64,000 nt of DNA from the NCBI RefSeq assembly GCF_013702265.1, contig NZ_CP059348.1:806001-870000 (forward strand), in the 5' to 3' direction. Under the pieces are notes generated by a model, which was given only the letters and a program-made list of their open reading frames with translations, searched no databases and had not been told where the DNA came from. The translations under genes were made by a program, and so were the position numbers. The DNA comes from Providencia rettgeri. GTDB taxonomy: Bacteria > Pseudomonadota > Gammaproteobacteria > Enterobacterales > Enterobacteriaceae. Below, piece after piece: positions 55,525 to 64,000 of the stretch (position 1 is its first letter; every line of letters starts with the position of its first letter).

Positions 55525-56091
55525 TTAGCTGCGTTGACCAATTGGCAGGATCGTTCTGCCATATTGCTCATTTAAGATCTCAGCGACAGCCAGATAGAAC
55601 GCGCTCGCTCCGCAGATAATTCCTTCATAGCCCGCATATTGAAGTAGCGTGGCATCGTTGGTCAAATTACCCACCGCTAACATTGCAAACAGTACGGTTA
55701 AGCTGCCGAAAATAAATTGCAGCACGAAATTTGCTTTGAAGGTGCCTAAGAACATAAAGAAAGTAAAGATCCCCCATAAAAGCAGGAACATCCCTAAAAA
55801 CGCAGGGTCAGTTGCTTCGGCTAATCCCATGGTCGGTAAAAACAGCAGACCGACTAACGCAAGCCAAAAGAAGCCGTAAGAGGTAAATGCAGTCGCGCCG
55901 AATGTATTGCCTTTCTTATATTCAATAAGCCCAGCAATCACTTGCGCGATACCACCATAGAAAATTCCCATACTTAAAATCACAGATGAGAGAGGGAAAA
56001 AGCCTGCATTGTGAATATTCAGCAGGATTGTTGTCATACCAAAGCCCAATAAACCGAGTGGGCCTGGATTGGCAAGCGAACTAGATTGCAT
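55525..56091 (-). CDS. satP: Succinate-acetate/proton symporter SatP
   Basis: SatP (YaaH) is a six-helix acetate/succinate channel-transporter of the inner membrane. The 188-residue protein has the family signature NPGPLGLLGFGMTT near the N-terminus and LEYKKGN-like IEYKKGNTFG. I chose ATG 56091 (GAGG 5 bases ahead), which equals E. coli length, over ATG 56121. Confidence 0.95.
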   Translation of the reverse strand: MQSSSLANPGPLGLLGFGMTTILLNIHNAGFFPLSSVILSMGIFYGGIAQVIAGLIEYKKGNTFGATAFTSYGFFWLALVGLLFLPTMGLAEATDPAFLGMFLLLWGIFTFFMFLGTFKANFVLQFIFGSLTVLFAMLAVGNLTNDATLLQYAGYEGIICGASAFYLAVAEILNEQYGRTILPIGQRS

Positions 56092-56248
56092 ATAACCTCT
56101 GGTAAAGTATTTAAAAATCAAATAGATACAATGAATATTTGTAGCCCCATAGGACGGGGAGGCGCATAATACGCAGTTTTAATTGTCGAAACAATGATCA
56201 AGAGACGGGTTTTTTTGCATTAAATGTAAAACTTTTTTAGTTTTCCCC

Positions 56249-56274
56249 CTTGATGAATGAATTTGTGACCCCAT
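56249..56274 (+). promoter_or_regulatory. Sigma-32 heat-shock promoter of dnaKJ (distal)
   Basis: CTTGAT (56249-56254), 14 bases, CCCCAT (56269-56274) is a good match to the RpoH consensus and to the E. coli dnaK promoter sequence. Confidence 0.88.
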
Positions 56275-56365
56275 CTTTAAGACATCAACAGTTATCAATC
56301 TAAATTATTGCGAATTGCAAAAGATGTAAGGTTGCAAAAAAAATCAAGGTTGAAGTAAAAACTCC

Positions 56366-56393
56366 CTTGAAAATGAAATATTGAGCCTTATAT
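56366..56393 (+). promoter_or_regulatory. Second sigma-32-like promoter of dnaKJ (proximal)
   Basis: CTTGAAA (56366-56372), 13 bases, CCTTATAT (56386-56393), about 50 bases before dnaK. The -35 is perfect and the -10 imperfect. Confidence 0.65.
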
Positions 56394-56442
56394 AGATTGA
56401 TATCGAAATTAAATGAAAAGAATTCCTTTGGAGGCGTTTTAA

Positions 56443-58356
56443 ATGGGTAAAATTATTGGTATCGATTTAGGTACAACTAACTCATGCGTTGCAATTATGG
56501 ATGGCACTACTGCGCGTGTTCTTGAGAACAGCGAGGGTGATAGAACTACTCCTTCCATCATTGCGTATACACAAGATGGTGAAATTTTAGTTGGTCAGCC
56601 AGCAAAACGTCAGGCTGTTACTAACCCAGAAAATACATTATTTGCGATCAAACGTTTGATCGGTCGTCGTTTCCAAGACGAAGAAGTTCAGCGCGACGTA
56701 TCTATCATGCCATACAAAATTGTAGCGGCTGATAACGGTGATGCGTGGTTAGATGTGAAAGGCCAAAAAATGGCACCGCCACAAGTTTCTGCTGAAGTGC
56801 TGAAAAAAATGAAAAAAACTGCGGAAGACTATCTGGGTGAGCCAGTGACTGAAGCGGTTATCACTGTTCCAGCTTACTTTAACGATGCTCAGCGTCAAGC
56901 AACCAAAGATGCGGGTCGTATCGCTGGTTTAGAAGTAAAACGTATCATCAACGAACCAACAGCAGCAGCGCTGGCTTACGGTTTAGATAGAGAAGTTGGC
57001 AACCGTACTATCGCGGTTTACGACTTAGGTGGTGGTACATTCGACTTATCAATCATCGAAATCGATGAAGTTGATGGCGAAAAAACTTATGAAGTTCTGG
57101 CAACCAACGGTGACACTCACTTAGGTGGTGAAGACTTCGATACTCGTTTAATCAACTACTTAGTTGATGAGTTTAAGAAAGAACAAGGTGTTGATCTGCG
57201 TAACGATCCACTGGCAATGCAACGTCTGAAAGAGTCTGCTGAAAAAGCAAAAATTGAGCTGTCTTCTGCTCAACAAACTGACGTTAACCTGCCATACATC
57301 ACTGCAGATGCGACAGGTCCAAAACACATGAACATCAAAGTGACTCGTGCAAAACTGGAGTCACTGGTAGAAGATTTAGTTAAACGTTCTATGGAGCCAG
57401 TTAAAGTTGCTCTGCAAGACGCTGGTTTAAGCGTAGGTGACATCAACGACGTTATCTTAGTTGGTGGTCAGACTCGTATGCCAATGGTTCAGAAAGTTGT
57501 TGCTGATTTCTTTGGTAAAGAGCCACGTAAAGACGTTAACCCAGACGAAGCCGTTGCAATGGGTGCAGCAGTACAAGGTGGTGTATTAGCGGGTGATGTT
57601 AAAGACGTTCTGTTACTTGACGTAACTCCACTGTCTTTAGGTATCGAAACCATGGGTGGCGTGATGACTTCGTTAATCTCGAAGAACACCACAATCCCAA
57701 CTAAACACAGCCAAGTGTTCTCTACTGCAGAAGATAACCAAGCAGCCGTGACCATTCACGTACTGCAAGGTGAGCGTAAACGTGCGAGTGATAACAAATC
57801 ACTGGGTCAGTTTAACTTAGATGGTATTCAAGCAGCGCCACGCGGTATGCCGCAAATCGAAGTGACTTTTGACATCGATGCGGATGGTATCCTGCATGTT
57901 TCTGCGAAAGACAAAAACAGCGGTCGCGAGCAAAACATCACCATTAAGGCATCTTCTGGTCTGAATGACGAGGAAATCGAAAAAATGGTACGCGATGCAG
58001 AAGCTAACGCTGAAGCAGACCGTAAATTTGAAGAGTTAGTACAGGTTCGCAACCAAGCAGACCAGCTGATTCACGGTACTCGTAAACAAATCGAAGAAGC
58101 AGGCGACAAATTACCAGCTGAAGATAAAGCGAACATCGAAAAAGCAACTTCAGAATTAGAAGTCGCTTCTAAAGGTGAAGATAAATCTGAAATCGAAGCG
58201 AAAATCCAAGCGCTGGTAACGGCATCTGCGAAACTTCTGGAAATTGCACAGCAACAAGCTCAAGCGGGCGCTGCGGGTGCAGGTGCAGAAGCGAAGAAAG
58301 ATGACGATGTTGTTGACGCTGAATTCGAAGAAGTTAACGACAAAGACAAAAAATAA
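56443..58356 (+). CDS. dnaK: Hsp70 chaperone DnaK
   Basis: DnaK folds and rescues proteins with DnaJ and GrpE. The 637-residue product has the ATPase domain ([30 protein letters not shown]), the hydrophobic linker VLLLDVTPL and the C-terminal EEVNDKDKK tail. It is one residue shorter than E. coli DnaK. GGAGG precedes the ATG, and two heat-shock promoters lie upstream. Confidence 0.98.
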   Translation: MGKIIGIDLGTTNSCVAIMDGTTARVLENSEGDRTTPSIIAYTQDGEILVGQPAKRQAVTNPENTLFAIKRLIGRRFQDEEVQRDVSIMPYKIVAADNGDAWLDVKGQKMAPPQVSAEVLKKMKKTAEDYLGEPVTEAVITVPAYFNDAQRQATKDAGRIAGLEVKRIINEPTAAALAYGLDREVGNRTIAVYDLGGGTFDLSIIEIDEVDGEKTYEVLATNGDTHLGGEDFDTRLINYLVDEFKKEQGVDLRNDPLAMQRLKESAEKAKIELSSAQQTDVNLPYITADATGPKHMNIKVTRAKLESLVEDLVKRSMEPVKVALQDAGLSVGDINDVILVGGQTRMPMVQKVVADFFGKEPRKDVNPDEAVAMGAAVQGGVLAGDVKDVLLLDVTPLSLGIETMGGVMTSLISKNTTIPTKHSQVFSTAEDNQAAVTIHVLQGERKRASDNKSLGQFNLDGIQAAPRGMPQIEVTFDIDADGILHVSAKDKNSGREQNITIKASSGLNDEEIEKMVRDAEANAEADRKFEELVQVRNQADQLIHGTRKQIEEAGDKLPAEDKANIEKATSELEVASKGEDKSEIEAKIQALVTASAKLLEIAQQQAQAGAAGAGAEAKKDDDVVDAEFEEVNDKDKK

Positions 58357-58411
58357 GGCCCTTAGCGGGCGCAGTGACTATCGCAATAATGTTAAATAGT
58401 GACTGATACCG

Positions 58412-58445
58412 GACACGGGCGTTGAGGGAACTCTGCGCCCGTGTC
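58412..58445 (+). other. Intercistronic hairpin dnaK-dnaJ
   Basis: GACACGGGCG and CGCCCGTGTC form a perfect 10-bp stem with no T run. Such a structure between dnaK and dnaJ may lower dnaJ expression relative to dnaK. Confidence 0.75.
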
Positions 58446-58466
58446 TGCATGTTAAGGGAAAAATAA

Positions 58467-59615
58467 ATGGCGAAAAGAGATTTTTATGAGGTTTTAGGCC
58501 TCGAAAAAAATGCTTCAGAGAAAGATATCAAGCGAGCGTACAAGCGCTTAGCAATGAAATACCATCCTGACCGTAATCAGGAAAACAAAGATGAATCTGA
58601 AGAGAAATTTAAAGAGATAAAAGAAGCTTACGAAGTCCTGTCCGATGAGCAAAAACGTGCCGCTTACGACCAATATGGTCATGCTGCGTTTGAGCAAGGC
58701 GGTATGGGTGGCGGCGGTGGATTCGGCGGCTTTGGTGGCGGCGATTTCAACAGTGATATTTTTGGTGACATCTTCGGTGACATTTTTGGTGGCGGTCGTC
58801 GTCAACAGCGCCCAAGCCGTGGTTCTGATCTGCAATACAACATGGAACTGACTCTTGAAGAAGCAGTCCGTGGAGTGACCAAAGAGATCCGTATTCCAAC
58901 GCTTGAAAGCTGCGACGTGTGCCACGGTAGCGGTGCAAAACCAGGTACTAGTGCAGATACGTGCCAAACCTGTCACGGTATGGGCCAAGTACACATGCGC
59001 CAAGGTTTCTTCTCGGTACAACAACCTTGCCCAACCTGTCACGGTCGCGGAAAAGTCATCAAAGACCCATGCAACAAATGTCATGGTCAAGGTCGCGTTG
59101 AGAAATACAAAACCTTATCCGTTAAGATCCCTGCAGGGGTTGATACAGGTGACCGCGTTCGTTTATCCGGTGAAGGTGAAGCCGGTGCGAATGGTGCACC
59201 AGCAGGGGATTTATTCGTTCAAATGCATGTTTTACCTCACGATATTTTTGAGCGTGATGGTAATAACTTACATTGCGAAGTGCCAATCAACTTCGCAGCA
59301 GCAGCGCTGGGCGGCGAAATTGAAGTCCCAACCCTGGATGGTCGCGTTAAACTGAAAATTCCTGCGGAAACCCAAACGGGCAAAACATTCCGTATGAAAG
59401 GTAAGGGCGTGAAATCAGTACGTGGTGGTATGCAAGGTGACTTAATGTGTCACATTGTTGTCGAAACCCCAGTCAAACTGAATGAGAAACAAAAAGAGTT
59501 ACTCAGAGAGTTTGGTGAGTCGTTAGGCGGTACGGGTGGCGAGAAAAATAGCCCACGTTCAAAACGCTTCTTAGATGGCGTGAAAAAATTCTTTGATGAT
59601 TTAACCAATAAATAA
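58467..59615 (+). CDS. dnaJ: Hsp40 co-chaperone DnaJ
   Basis: DnaJ delivers substrates to DnaK and stimulates its ATPase. The 382-residue protein has the J domain with HPD (KYHPDRNQ), a Gly/Phe-rich region (residues ~77-108), four CxxCxGxG zinc repeats (~148-205) and the C-terminal substrate-binding domains. Length is near E. coli's 376. It is co-transcribed with dnaK. Confidence 0.98.
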   Translation: MAKRDFYEVLGLEKNASEKDIKRAYKRLAMKYHPDRNQENKDESEEKFKEIKEAYEVLSDEQKRAAYDQYGHAAFEQGGMGGGGGFGGFGGGDFNSDIFGDIFGDIFGGGRRQQRPSRGSDLQYNMELTLEEAVRGVTKEIRIPTLESCDVCHGSGAKPGTSADTCQTCHGMGQVHMRQGFFSVQQPCPTCHGRGKVIKDPCNKCHGQGRVEKYKTLSVKIPAGVDTGDRVRLSGEGEAGANGAPAGDLFVQMHVLPHDIFERDGNNLHCEVPINFAAAALGGEIEVPTLDGRVKLKIPAETQTGKTFRMKGKGVKSVRGGMQGDLMCHIVVETPVKLNEKQKELLREFGESLGGTGGEKNSPRSKRFLDGVKKFFDDLTNK

Positions 59616-59639
59616 TGGTTGATCGCTAAGTTAAGAATC

Positions 59640-59678
59640 ATGGCTGATCCAGTGAAATACTGAATCAGCCATTTTTTT
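59640..59678. terminator. dnaJ terminator, shared with the convergent amidohydrolase gene
   Basis: TGGCTGAT-C-CAGT and ACTG-A-ATCAGCCA form a long stem with one internal mismatch, followed by seven T residues. It ends at the stop of the leftward gene. Confidence 0.85.
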
Positions 59679-61077
59679 ATTTCACTGTTTCACCGCTAGC
59701 AACCACGGTTTTACGAACTTGATCAGCAAATTGCAGGGCTTCTTTCACAATCGCATTCTCATCAACGGTGAGCACTTTGCGGTCTTCCATTAATAGATTT
59801 CCGTCCACAATGGTATGGCGTACATTGGAAGCATTCGCCCCATAAACCAGTGCGGCATAAGGGCTATACATCGGTACCATATTTGGTGATTTTGTATCGA
59901 CAACGATGATATCCGCCAATTTCCCCGCCTCTAAAGAGCCTAACTTATCTTCCATGTGAATGGCTTTCGCGGAGCCTTTGGTCGCTAATTCAACCACGGT
60001 AATGGGTGGCATTGCAGCTCTATCTTTATTTTCGAGCTTATGAATTTTACCCACCAAATTTAGTTCGTTCATGGTCGTTAAGGTATTGCTGGACATCGGG
60101 CCATCGGTTCCTAAGCCTACACGAACCCCTTTCGCTAACATCGCAGTCACTGGAGCAACACCTTTAGCTGATTTGGTATTCGCACTGACATTATGAGCCA
60201 CACCGACATCATACTGTTTGAGCAGGTCGATATCGGTTTCATCAACCATAATGGCATGAGCGGCAATCACTTTATTATTCAGGGCGCCGATATCTGCCAT
60301 ATATTGAACCGGGCTTTTGCCGCCAGTACGTTTGGAAATTTCTTCTTGTTCTCTGTCGGTTTCTGCTAAGTGGATCATCACTGGAACATTAAGTTCTTGA
60401 GATAGCTTAGCGATTTTTTGTAGATGCTCAGTGGTGTTGGTATAAGGTGCGTGAGGAGCAAAAGCTGGCGTAATGCGAGGGTGGTCTTTGTATTGGTTGA
60501 TAAAATTCACGGCATAAGCGATACCTTCATCTGCATTTTTAGCATCAGCAACAGGGAATTTGATCACAGATTCCCCAAGGATCGCACGCATACCAATTTT
60601 ATCGACGGTTTTTGCCACCTCATCTTCGAAATAGTACATATCCACGTAAGTCGTGACACCACCTTTGACCATCTCGACATTGGCTAAGTTAGCGCCTACT
60701 CGCACCATCTCACGGGAAACCATCTTGCTCTCTAATGGGAAAATATAACGGTGTAAACGGTCGGGGACATCGTCAGCAAGGGAACGAAAAACGGTCATTG
60801 ATGCGTGAGTATGGGTGTTGATTAACCCGGGCATGACAATATCGCCATCAACATTTAGCTGTTTTTTTGCGGTATATTGCGTGGCAAGCTCAGGGCCACC
60901 GACTGCGATAATTTTATTTTTATCAATAACAACGGTTCCATTCTCAATAACTTGATTATTGGCATCCATCGTCAAAACGGTACCATCAACAATCATTAAA
61001 TCCGCTGGAGTGGTGGCAAGTGCCGCGATAGGTGCTGCCATCATAGATATAGCAACGAGAGATCGGAGTAATGTCAT
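59677..61077 (-). CDS. Exported amidohydrolase, MTA/SAH deaminase-like
   Basis: The enzyme (ATG 61077, 466 residues; an ATG at 61095 is also in frame) has a Sec signal (MTLLRSLVAISMMAAPIAALA) and then an amidohydrolase barrel: THTHAS metal site, HAPYTNT, HLAETDREQ, AAHAIMVDE and GTDGPMSSN. The sequence follows the ATZ/TRZ or MtaD group, whose members deaminate 5'-methylthioadenosine, S-adenosylhomocysteine or other purines and triazines in the cytoplasm. The signal peptide implies a periplasmic enzyme with a different substrate supply. No linked nucleoside genes help. Confidence 0.82.
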   Translation of the reverse strand: MTLLRSLVAISMMAAPIAALATTPADLMIVDGTVLTMDANNQVIENGTVVIDKNKIIAVGGPELATQYTAKKQLNVDGDIVMPGLINTHTHASMTVFRSLADDVPDRLHRYIFPLESKMVSREMVRVGANLANVEMVKGGVTTYVDMYYFEDEVAKTVDKIGMRAILGESVIKFPVADAKNADEGIAYAVNFINQYKDHPRITPAFAPHAPYTNTTEHLQKIAKLSQELNVPVMIHLAETDREQEEISKRTGGKSPVQYMADIGALNNKVIAAHAIMVDETDIDLLKQYDVGVAHNVSANTKSAKGVAPVTAMLAKGVRVGLGTDGPMSSNTLTTMNELNLVGKIHKLENKDRAAMPPITVVELATKGSAKAIHMEDKLGSLEAGKLADIIVVDTKSPNMVPMYSPYAALVYGANASNVRHTIVDGNLLMEDRKVLTVDENAIVKEALQFADQVRKTVVASGETVK

Positions 61078-61181
61078 TCTTACCTCATGACTCAATGAAA
61101 AATAGGGCTAAAAGTTATTGGCATCAAATATTATGGATATCAAATATAGGATGTAAAACTCATATTCTAAGCACCACTATC

Positions 61182-62030
61182 TTAACTGGATAGTTTCGCC
61201 AGTAACACCCCAAGTAAGATGACAATACAGGCGAGGACTCGCATTCCATTAAATTTCTCTTTAAGAAATACAATGGAAAGAAACATAGCGAAAAGGACGC
61301 TAGTTTCGCGAATAGCAGCAACGAGTACGATTGGCGCTTGGCTCATTGCCCAGATTGCAATGCCGTAACTGATTAGCTGCATTAACCCACCAAGCAAACC
61401 TGAGCGCCAATATTGTCCAAATCCGTGCAGTAGCGAACGTTTGTATTTCATCACACCGGGAATGGCGAGTACTGCGCCATTTAATAAAAACAGCCATAGA
61501 GTATAAACAACAGGATCTTGGCTGGCTCTCGCGCCATATCCATCCGAGAGGGTATAACAGGCGGTAAAGAAGGCGGTACACAGTGCAAAGATAAGGGCTT
61601 TACCTTTGATGTCCAAAGAGAATTTTCGACCTGCAAACGCGATGGCTACCACCCCTGAAATAATAAAAACAATCCCTACAAAACTCATAAATGGTAAGGA
61701 TTCATTAAATAAAACAATACTTAATAACGCAGTGATTAAAGGGGCTGAGCCGCGAGAAATAGGGTAAATCTGGCTGAGATCACCATGGTTGTATGCTTGG
61801 CTGAGAAAATAGATATAACCGATGTGAAATAGTACTGACAAAGCTAACCATGGGACAGCATCAGGAGACGGTAGCCCAAACCAAAAGAGGGCTGGAATAG
61901 TTAAAACCCCAGAAAAAACGGCAATCATCACCAAACCAAAGAAGCGGTCACTACCAAATTTCACCAGAGCATTCCAACTGGCATGGCAAAACGCGGCAAA
62001 TAGCACAGAAAGCAGAACGTATAGGGACAT
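61182..62030 (-). CDS. EamA/DMT-family permease
   Basis: A 282-residue inner-membrane protein with about ten hydrophobic helices in two EamA halves (MSLYVLLSVLFAAFCHASWN; and from ~145 on). I chose ATG 62030 as start; the upstream in-frame ATG 62072 adds 14 atypical residues. Members export amino acids, nucleobases or other metabolites, and the substrate cannot be told from sequence. It lies 104 bases upstream of the exported amidohydrolase on the same strand, so co-transcription is possible. Confidence 0.85.
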   Translation of the reverse strand: MSLYVLLSVLFAAFCHASWNALVKFGSDRFFGLVMIAVFSGVLTIPALFWFGLPSPDAVPWLALSVLFHIGYIYFLSQAYNHGDLSQIYPISRGSAPLITALLSIVLFNESLPFMSFVGIVFIISGVVAIAFAGRKFSLDIKGKALIFALCTAFFTACYTLSDGYGARASQDPVVYTLWLFLLNGAVLAIPGVMKYKRSLLHGFGQYWRSGLLGGLMQLISYGIAIWAMSQAPIVLVAAIRETSVLFAMFLSIVFLKEKFNGMRVLACIVILLGVLLAKLSS

Positions 62031-62422
62031 AATATAGAGATAGTGATTGCCTAAGGGTGGCTCGAGTATCACATAAAGCGTCTTTTTTATGAAGCGGCAC
62101 GACAGAAAGAGAGGGAGAGGGCTTTTATTTTTGCGAAGGGCTTCGAAAATAAAAAATTAAATGATTTTTTGAACTTTTCATAAAAATAATTTTTCATTAG
62201 TCTCTAAAAAAGTTGAATTTTTAAAGCGCTTTACCGAGTAAATTTATTGTTGGTTTTTAGAATAGTTGCCTATAGTTAAATTAACGATTTATTATCATTC
62301 GTCGTGATCTCGATTGCTAAATGTTCGGAAATTACGATCATTAATGGATAAATAAACGATTTTTTACGAATTAATGATTATCATAATATTAACATTCAAA
62401 AATATTTTTTGAGGTTATTCAT
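62031..62422 (+). promoter_or_regulatory. Upstream region of nhaA
   Basis: About 390 A+T-rich bases without a gene. TTTTTTGAGG (ribosome-binding site) precedes nhaA. E. coli nhaA is activated by NhaR; repeated ATTAATGAT/ATTATCAT blocks near 62280-62390 are possible binding regions, but no consensus was applied. Confidence 0.4.
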
Positions 62423-63610
62423 ATGACAGCAATTATTCGTAAATTTTTAAAGTTAGAAGCAGCAGGAGGGCTACTCCTAATTATTGCTGCCATTGTCGCT
62501 TTAATAATGGCTAATACGCCATTACAGGGAGCTTATCAGCAATTTTTAGATATTCCGGTAGCTATTAAAATCTCAACATTTGAATTAGATAAACCTCTGA
62601 TTCTATGGATTAATGATTTCTTAATGGCCGTGTTTTTCCTGGTTGTTGGTTTAGAGGTAAAGCGCGAGTTATTGGAAGGATCCCTGGCAGGACGTGATAA
62701 AGCGATATTTCCGGCAATTGCAGCTGTGGGTGGAATGATTGCACCGGCGTTAGTTTACTTAGCGTTTAATGGTGCTGATGATATTACTCGTCAAGGGTGG
62801 GCTATCCCTGCAGCAACAGATATTGCGTTCGCGTTGGGTGTGATGGCGTTATTAGGTAAGCGTGTTCCTACGGAGCTCAAAGTATTTTTATTGGCATTAG
62901 CTATCATTGATGACCTTGGTGTCATTGTGATTATTGCCTTTTTCTATACCAGCTCAGTTTCTGTCGTTGCATTGAGTTTAGCGGCACTGTGTGTGGCAAT
63001 ACTGTGTCTAATGAACTGGCGACGAGTTGAAAACACCGCAGCTTACTTAGTGATTGGCTTAATCTTGTGGGTCTGTATTCTGAAATCAGGTGTTCATGCC
63101 ACTCTGGCTGGAGTGATTGTTGGTTTCTTAATTCCATTAAGAGGGACTAATAATACTAAACCGTCGGAAGAATTAGAGCATGTGTTGCACCCTTGGGTTG
63201 TTTATCTCATATTGCCTATCTTTGCATTTGCAAATTCAGGCGTACAGCTCAATGGCGTCACCTTTGATGGTTTAATGAGCCCATTACCACTTGGCGTTGC
63301 AGCGGGTTTGATACTGGGCAAACCAGTCGGTATTTTCTTATTTAGTTGGATTTCGGTAAAAGTAGGGTTGGCTAAATTGCCAGCATCGATTAACTTGAAG
63401 CAAGTGTTTGCTGTTTCTGTGCTTTGTGGGATCGGTTTTACTATGTCTATTTTTATCACCGGCCTCGCTTTTGAAGGGCTTGATGAAGTGTATAGTACCT
63501 ACTCGAGACTGGGTATTTTAATCGGTTCAACAACAGCAGCATTGTTAGGGTACTTTATGTTAAGGGTAGTGTTACCGAAACCAAAAGTTTCGCACAGCGA
63601 TGCAAAATAA
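62423..63610 (+). CDS. nhaA: Na+/H+ antiporter NhaA
   Basis: NhaA exchanges two protons for one sodium and protects against salt and alkali. The 395-residue membrane protein keeps the essential Asp133 (PAATDIAFA), Asp163 and Asp164 (IIDDLGV) at E. coli numbering, and SGVHATLAG. It is 7 residues longer than E. coli's. The regulator nhaR follows. Confidence 0.96.
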   Translation: MTAIIRKFLKLEAAGGLLLIIAAIVALIMANTPLQGAYQQFLDIPVAIKISTFELDKPLILWINDFLMAVFFLVVGLEVKRELLEGSLAGRDKAIFPAIAAVGGMIAPALVYLAFNGADDITRQGWAIPAATDIAFALGVMALLGKRVPTELKVFLLALAIIDDLGVIVIIAFFYTSSVSVVALSLAALCVAILCLMNWRRVENTAAYLVIGLILWVCILKSGVHATLAGVIVGFLIPLRGTNNTKPSEELEHVLHPWVVYLILPIFAFANSGVQLNGVTFDGLMSPLPLGVAAGLILGKPVGIFLFSWISVKVGLAKLPASINLKQVFAVSVLCGIGFTMSIFITGLAFEGLDEVYSTYSRLGILIGSTTAALLGYFMLRVVLPKPKVSHSDAK

Positions 63611-63659
63611 ACATAATAGACGTAATTATTAGTAAGAATTTTCGAGTTAATCTTCTATG

Positions 63660-63697
63660 ATATGCCCGCGGTATGAGTTGCATACTGCGGGTATTTT
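63660..63697 (+). terminator. nhaA terminator
   Basis: ATGCCCGCGGTATG and CATACTGCGGGTAT pair around AGTTG (one mismatch), followed by TTTT. Two 15-bp near-identical direct repeats (GTACTGtGGTCATTA and GTACTGcGGTCATTA, 63747-63777) follow before nhaR. Confidence 0.8.
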
Positions 63698-63800
63698 AAC
63701 TTATAACTCCCGATTACGGGGTACGGGTAAAGCGTATGGTCAGTATGTACTGTGGTCATTAAGTACTGCGGTCATTATTGGCGATACAAAAGGAATCGAT

Positions 63801-64000
63801 ATGCGGGTTTCACATCTTAATTTTAACCACCTTTACTATTTCTGGCATGTTTGCAAAGAAGGCTCTGTTGTCGGTGCCGCTGAGGCTCTTTACCTGACTC
63901 CACAGACAATTACTGGGCAAATTAAAGCACTCGAAGAGCGGTTAGGTGGAAAATTATTTAAACGCCAAGGTCGAGGGCTAGTGCCTTCTGAACTGGGACA
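63801..64000 (+). CDS. nhaR: LysR-type activator NhaR (5' part)
   Basis: The frame opens at ATG 63801 (AAAAGGAA ahead) and runs off the right edge after 66 codons. The visible part is the LysR helix-turn-helix: [40 protein letters not shown] and [10 protein letters not shown], very close to E. coli NhaR. NhaR activates nhaA in response to sodium. The C-terminal sensor domain lies outside the window. Confidence 0.95.
   Translation, partial: MRVSHLNFNHLYYFWHVCKEGSVVGAAEALYLTPQTITGQIKALEERLGGKLFKRQGRGLVPSELG

Noticed and set aside
57489..58052. Minus-strand frames within dnaK
   Set aside because: They are antisense shadows of a strongly biased, highly conserved gene and have no start signals.
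58548..59090. A 180-residue minus-strand frame within dnaJ
   Set aside because: It is antisense to the J and zinc-finger domains and shows composition expected of a shadow frame.

Overview
The window reads as a chromosomal segment of a low-GC member of the Morganellaceae, most likely Providencia (inferred from protein similarity and gene order; species not determined). The gene order prfC-osmY-like-yjjU-yjjV-deoCABD, then serB-radA-nadR-ettA-slt-trpR-yjjX-gpmB-rob-creA-arcA-thrLABC-yaaA-talB-mog-satP-dnaKJ-nhaAR is the enterobacterial backbone around the E. coli 99-to-0-minute region, with accessory insertions between backbone blocks. No rRNA, tRNA or CRISPR was seen.

Layout. 1 to about 4,700: the right end of an SXT/R391-family integrative conjugative element (ICE) sitting in the 5' end of prfC. 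It carries a partial membrane protein (probable entry exclusion Eex), the setCD activator genes, a muramidase, two phage-like replication genes, croS, and the divergent CI-like repressor setR with its palindromic operators. 4,694-9,432: prfC, a hok/mok/sok type I toxin-antitoxin locus, a lipoprotein BON gene, yjjU and yjjV. 9,433-15,849: a CNT nucleoside transporter and deoCABD with CRP sites. 15,850-16,640: a higBA-like module whose toxin is frameshifted, bracketed by two copies of one terminator. 16,651-19,850: an acetyltransferase and two A+T-rich lysine-rich unknown genes.

19,865-29,776: a TonB-dependent import locus with FecI/FecR-type sigma and anti-sigma factors, an STN-bearing outer-membrane receptor, a YddA-like ABC transporter, a PqqL-like M16 protease and a divergent TonB-like gene behind a Fur-box-like site. 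This is the gene set of the Fus/YddAB-PqqL ferredoxin (protein) piracy pathway joined to its own transmembrane signalling unit, and it is the most notable system here.

29,790-50,109: backbone genes (smp, serB, radA, nadR, ettA, slt, trpR, yjjX, gpmB, rob, creA, arcA, thrLABC). Three ERIC-like palindromes and an 11-copy 8-bp tandem repeat surround radA, and a GIY-YIG protein occupies the usual creBCD position. 50,120-51,078: two secreted-looking Gly-Gly-X repeat proteins. 51,305-64,000: aldo-keto reductase, yaaA, talB, mog, satP, heat-shock dnaKJ, an exported amidohydrolase, an EamA permease, nhaA and the 5' end of nhaR.

Working together: nucleoside uptake feeds the deo catabolic enzymes under CRP; the ICE regulators form an SOS-responsive switch; the receptor, protease, transporter and TonB genes would take a protein substrate across the outer membrane, cut it in the periplasm and import products. 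All functional calls rest on reading the translated sequences and remembered family features; no database search was run.
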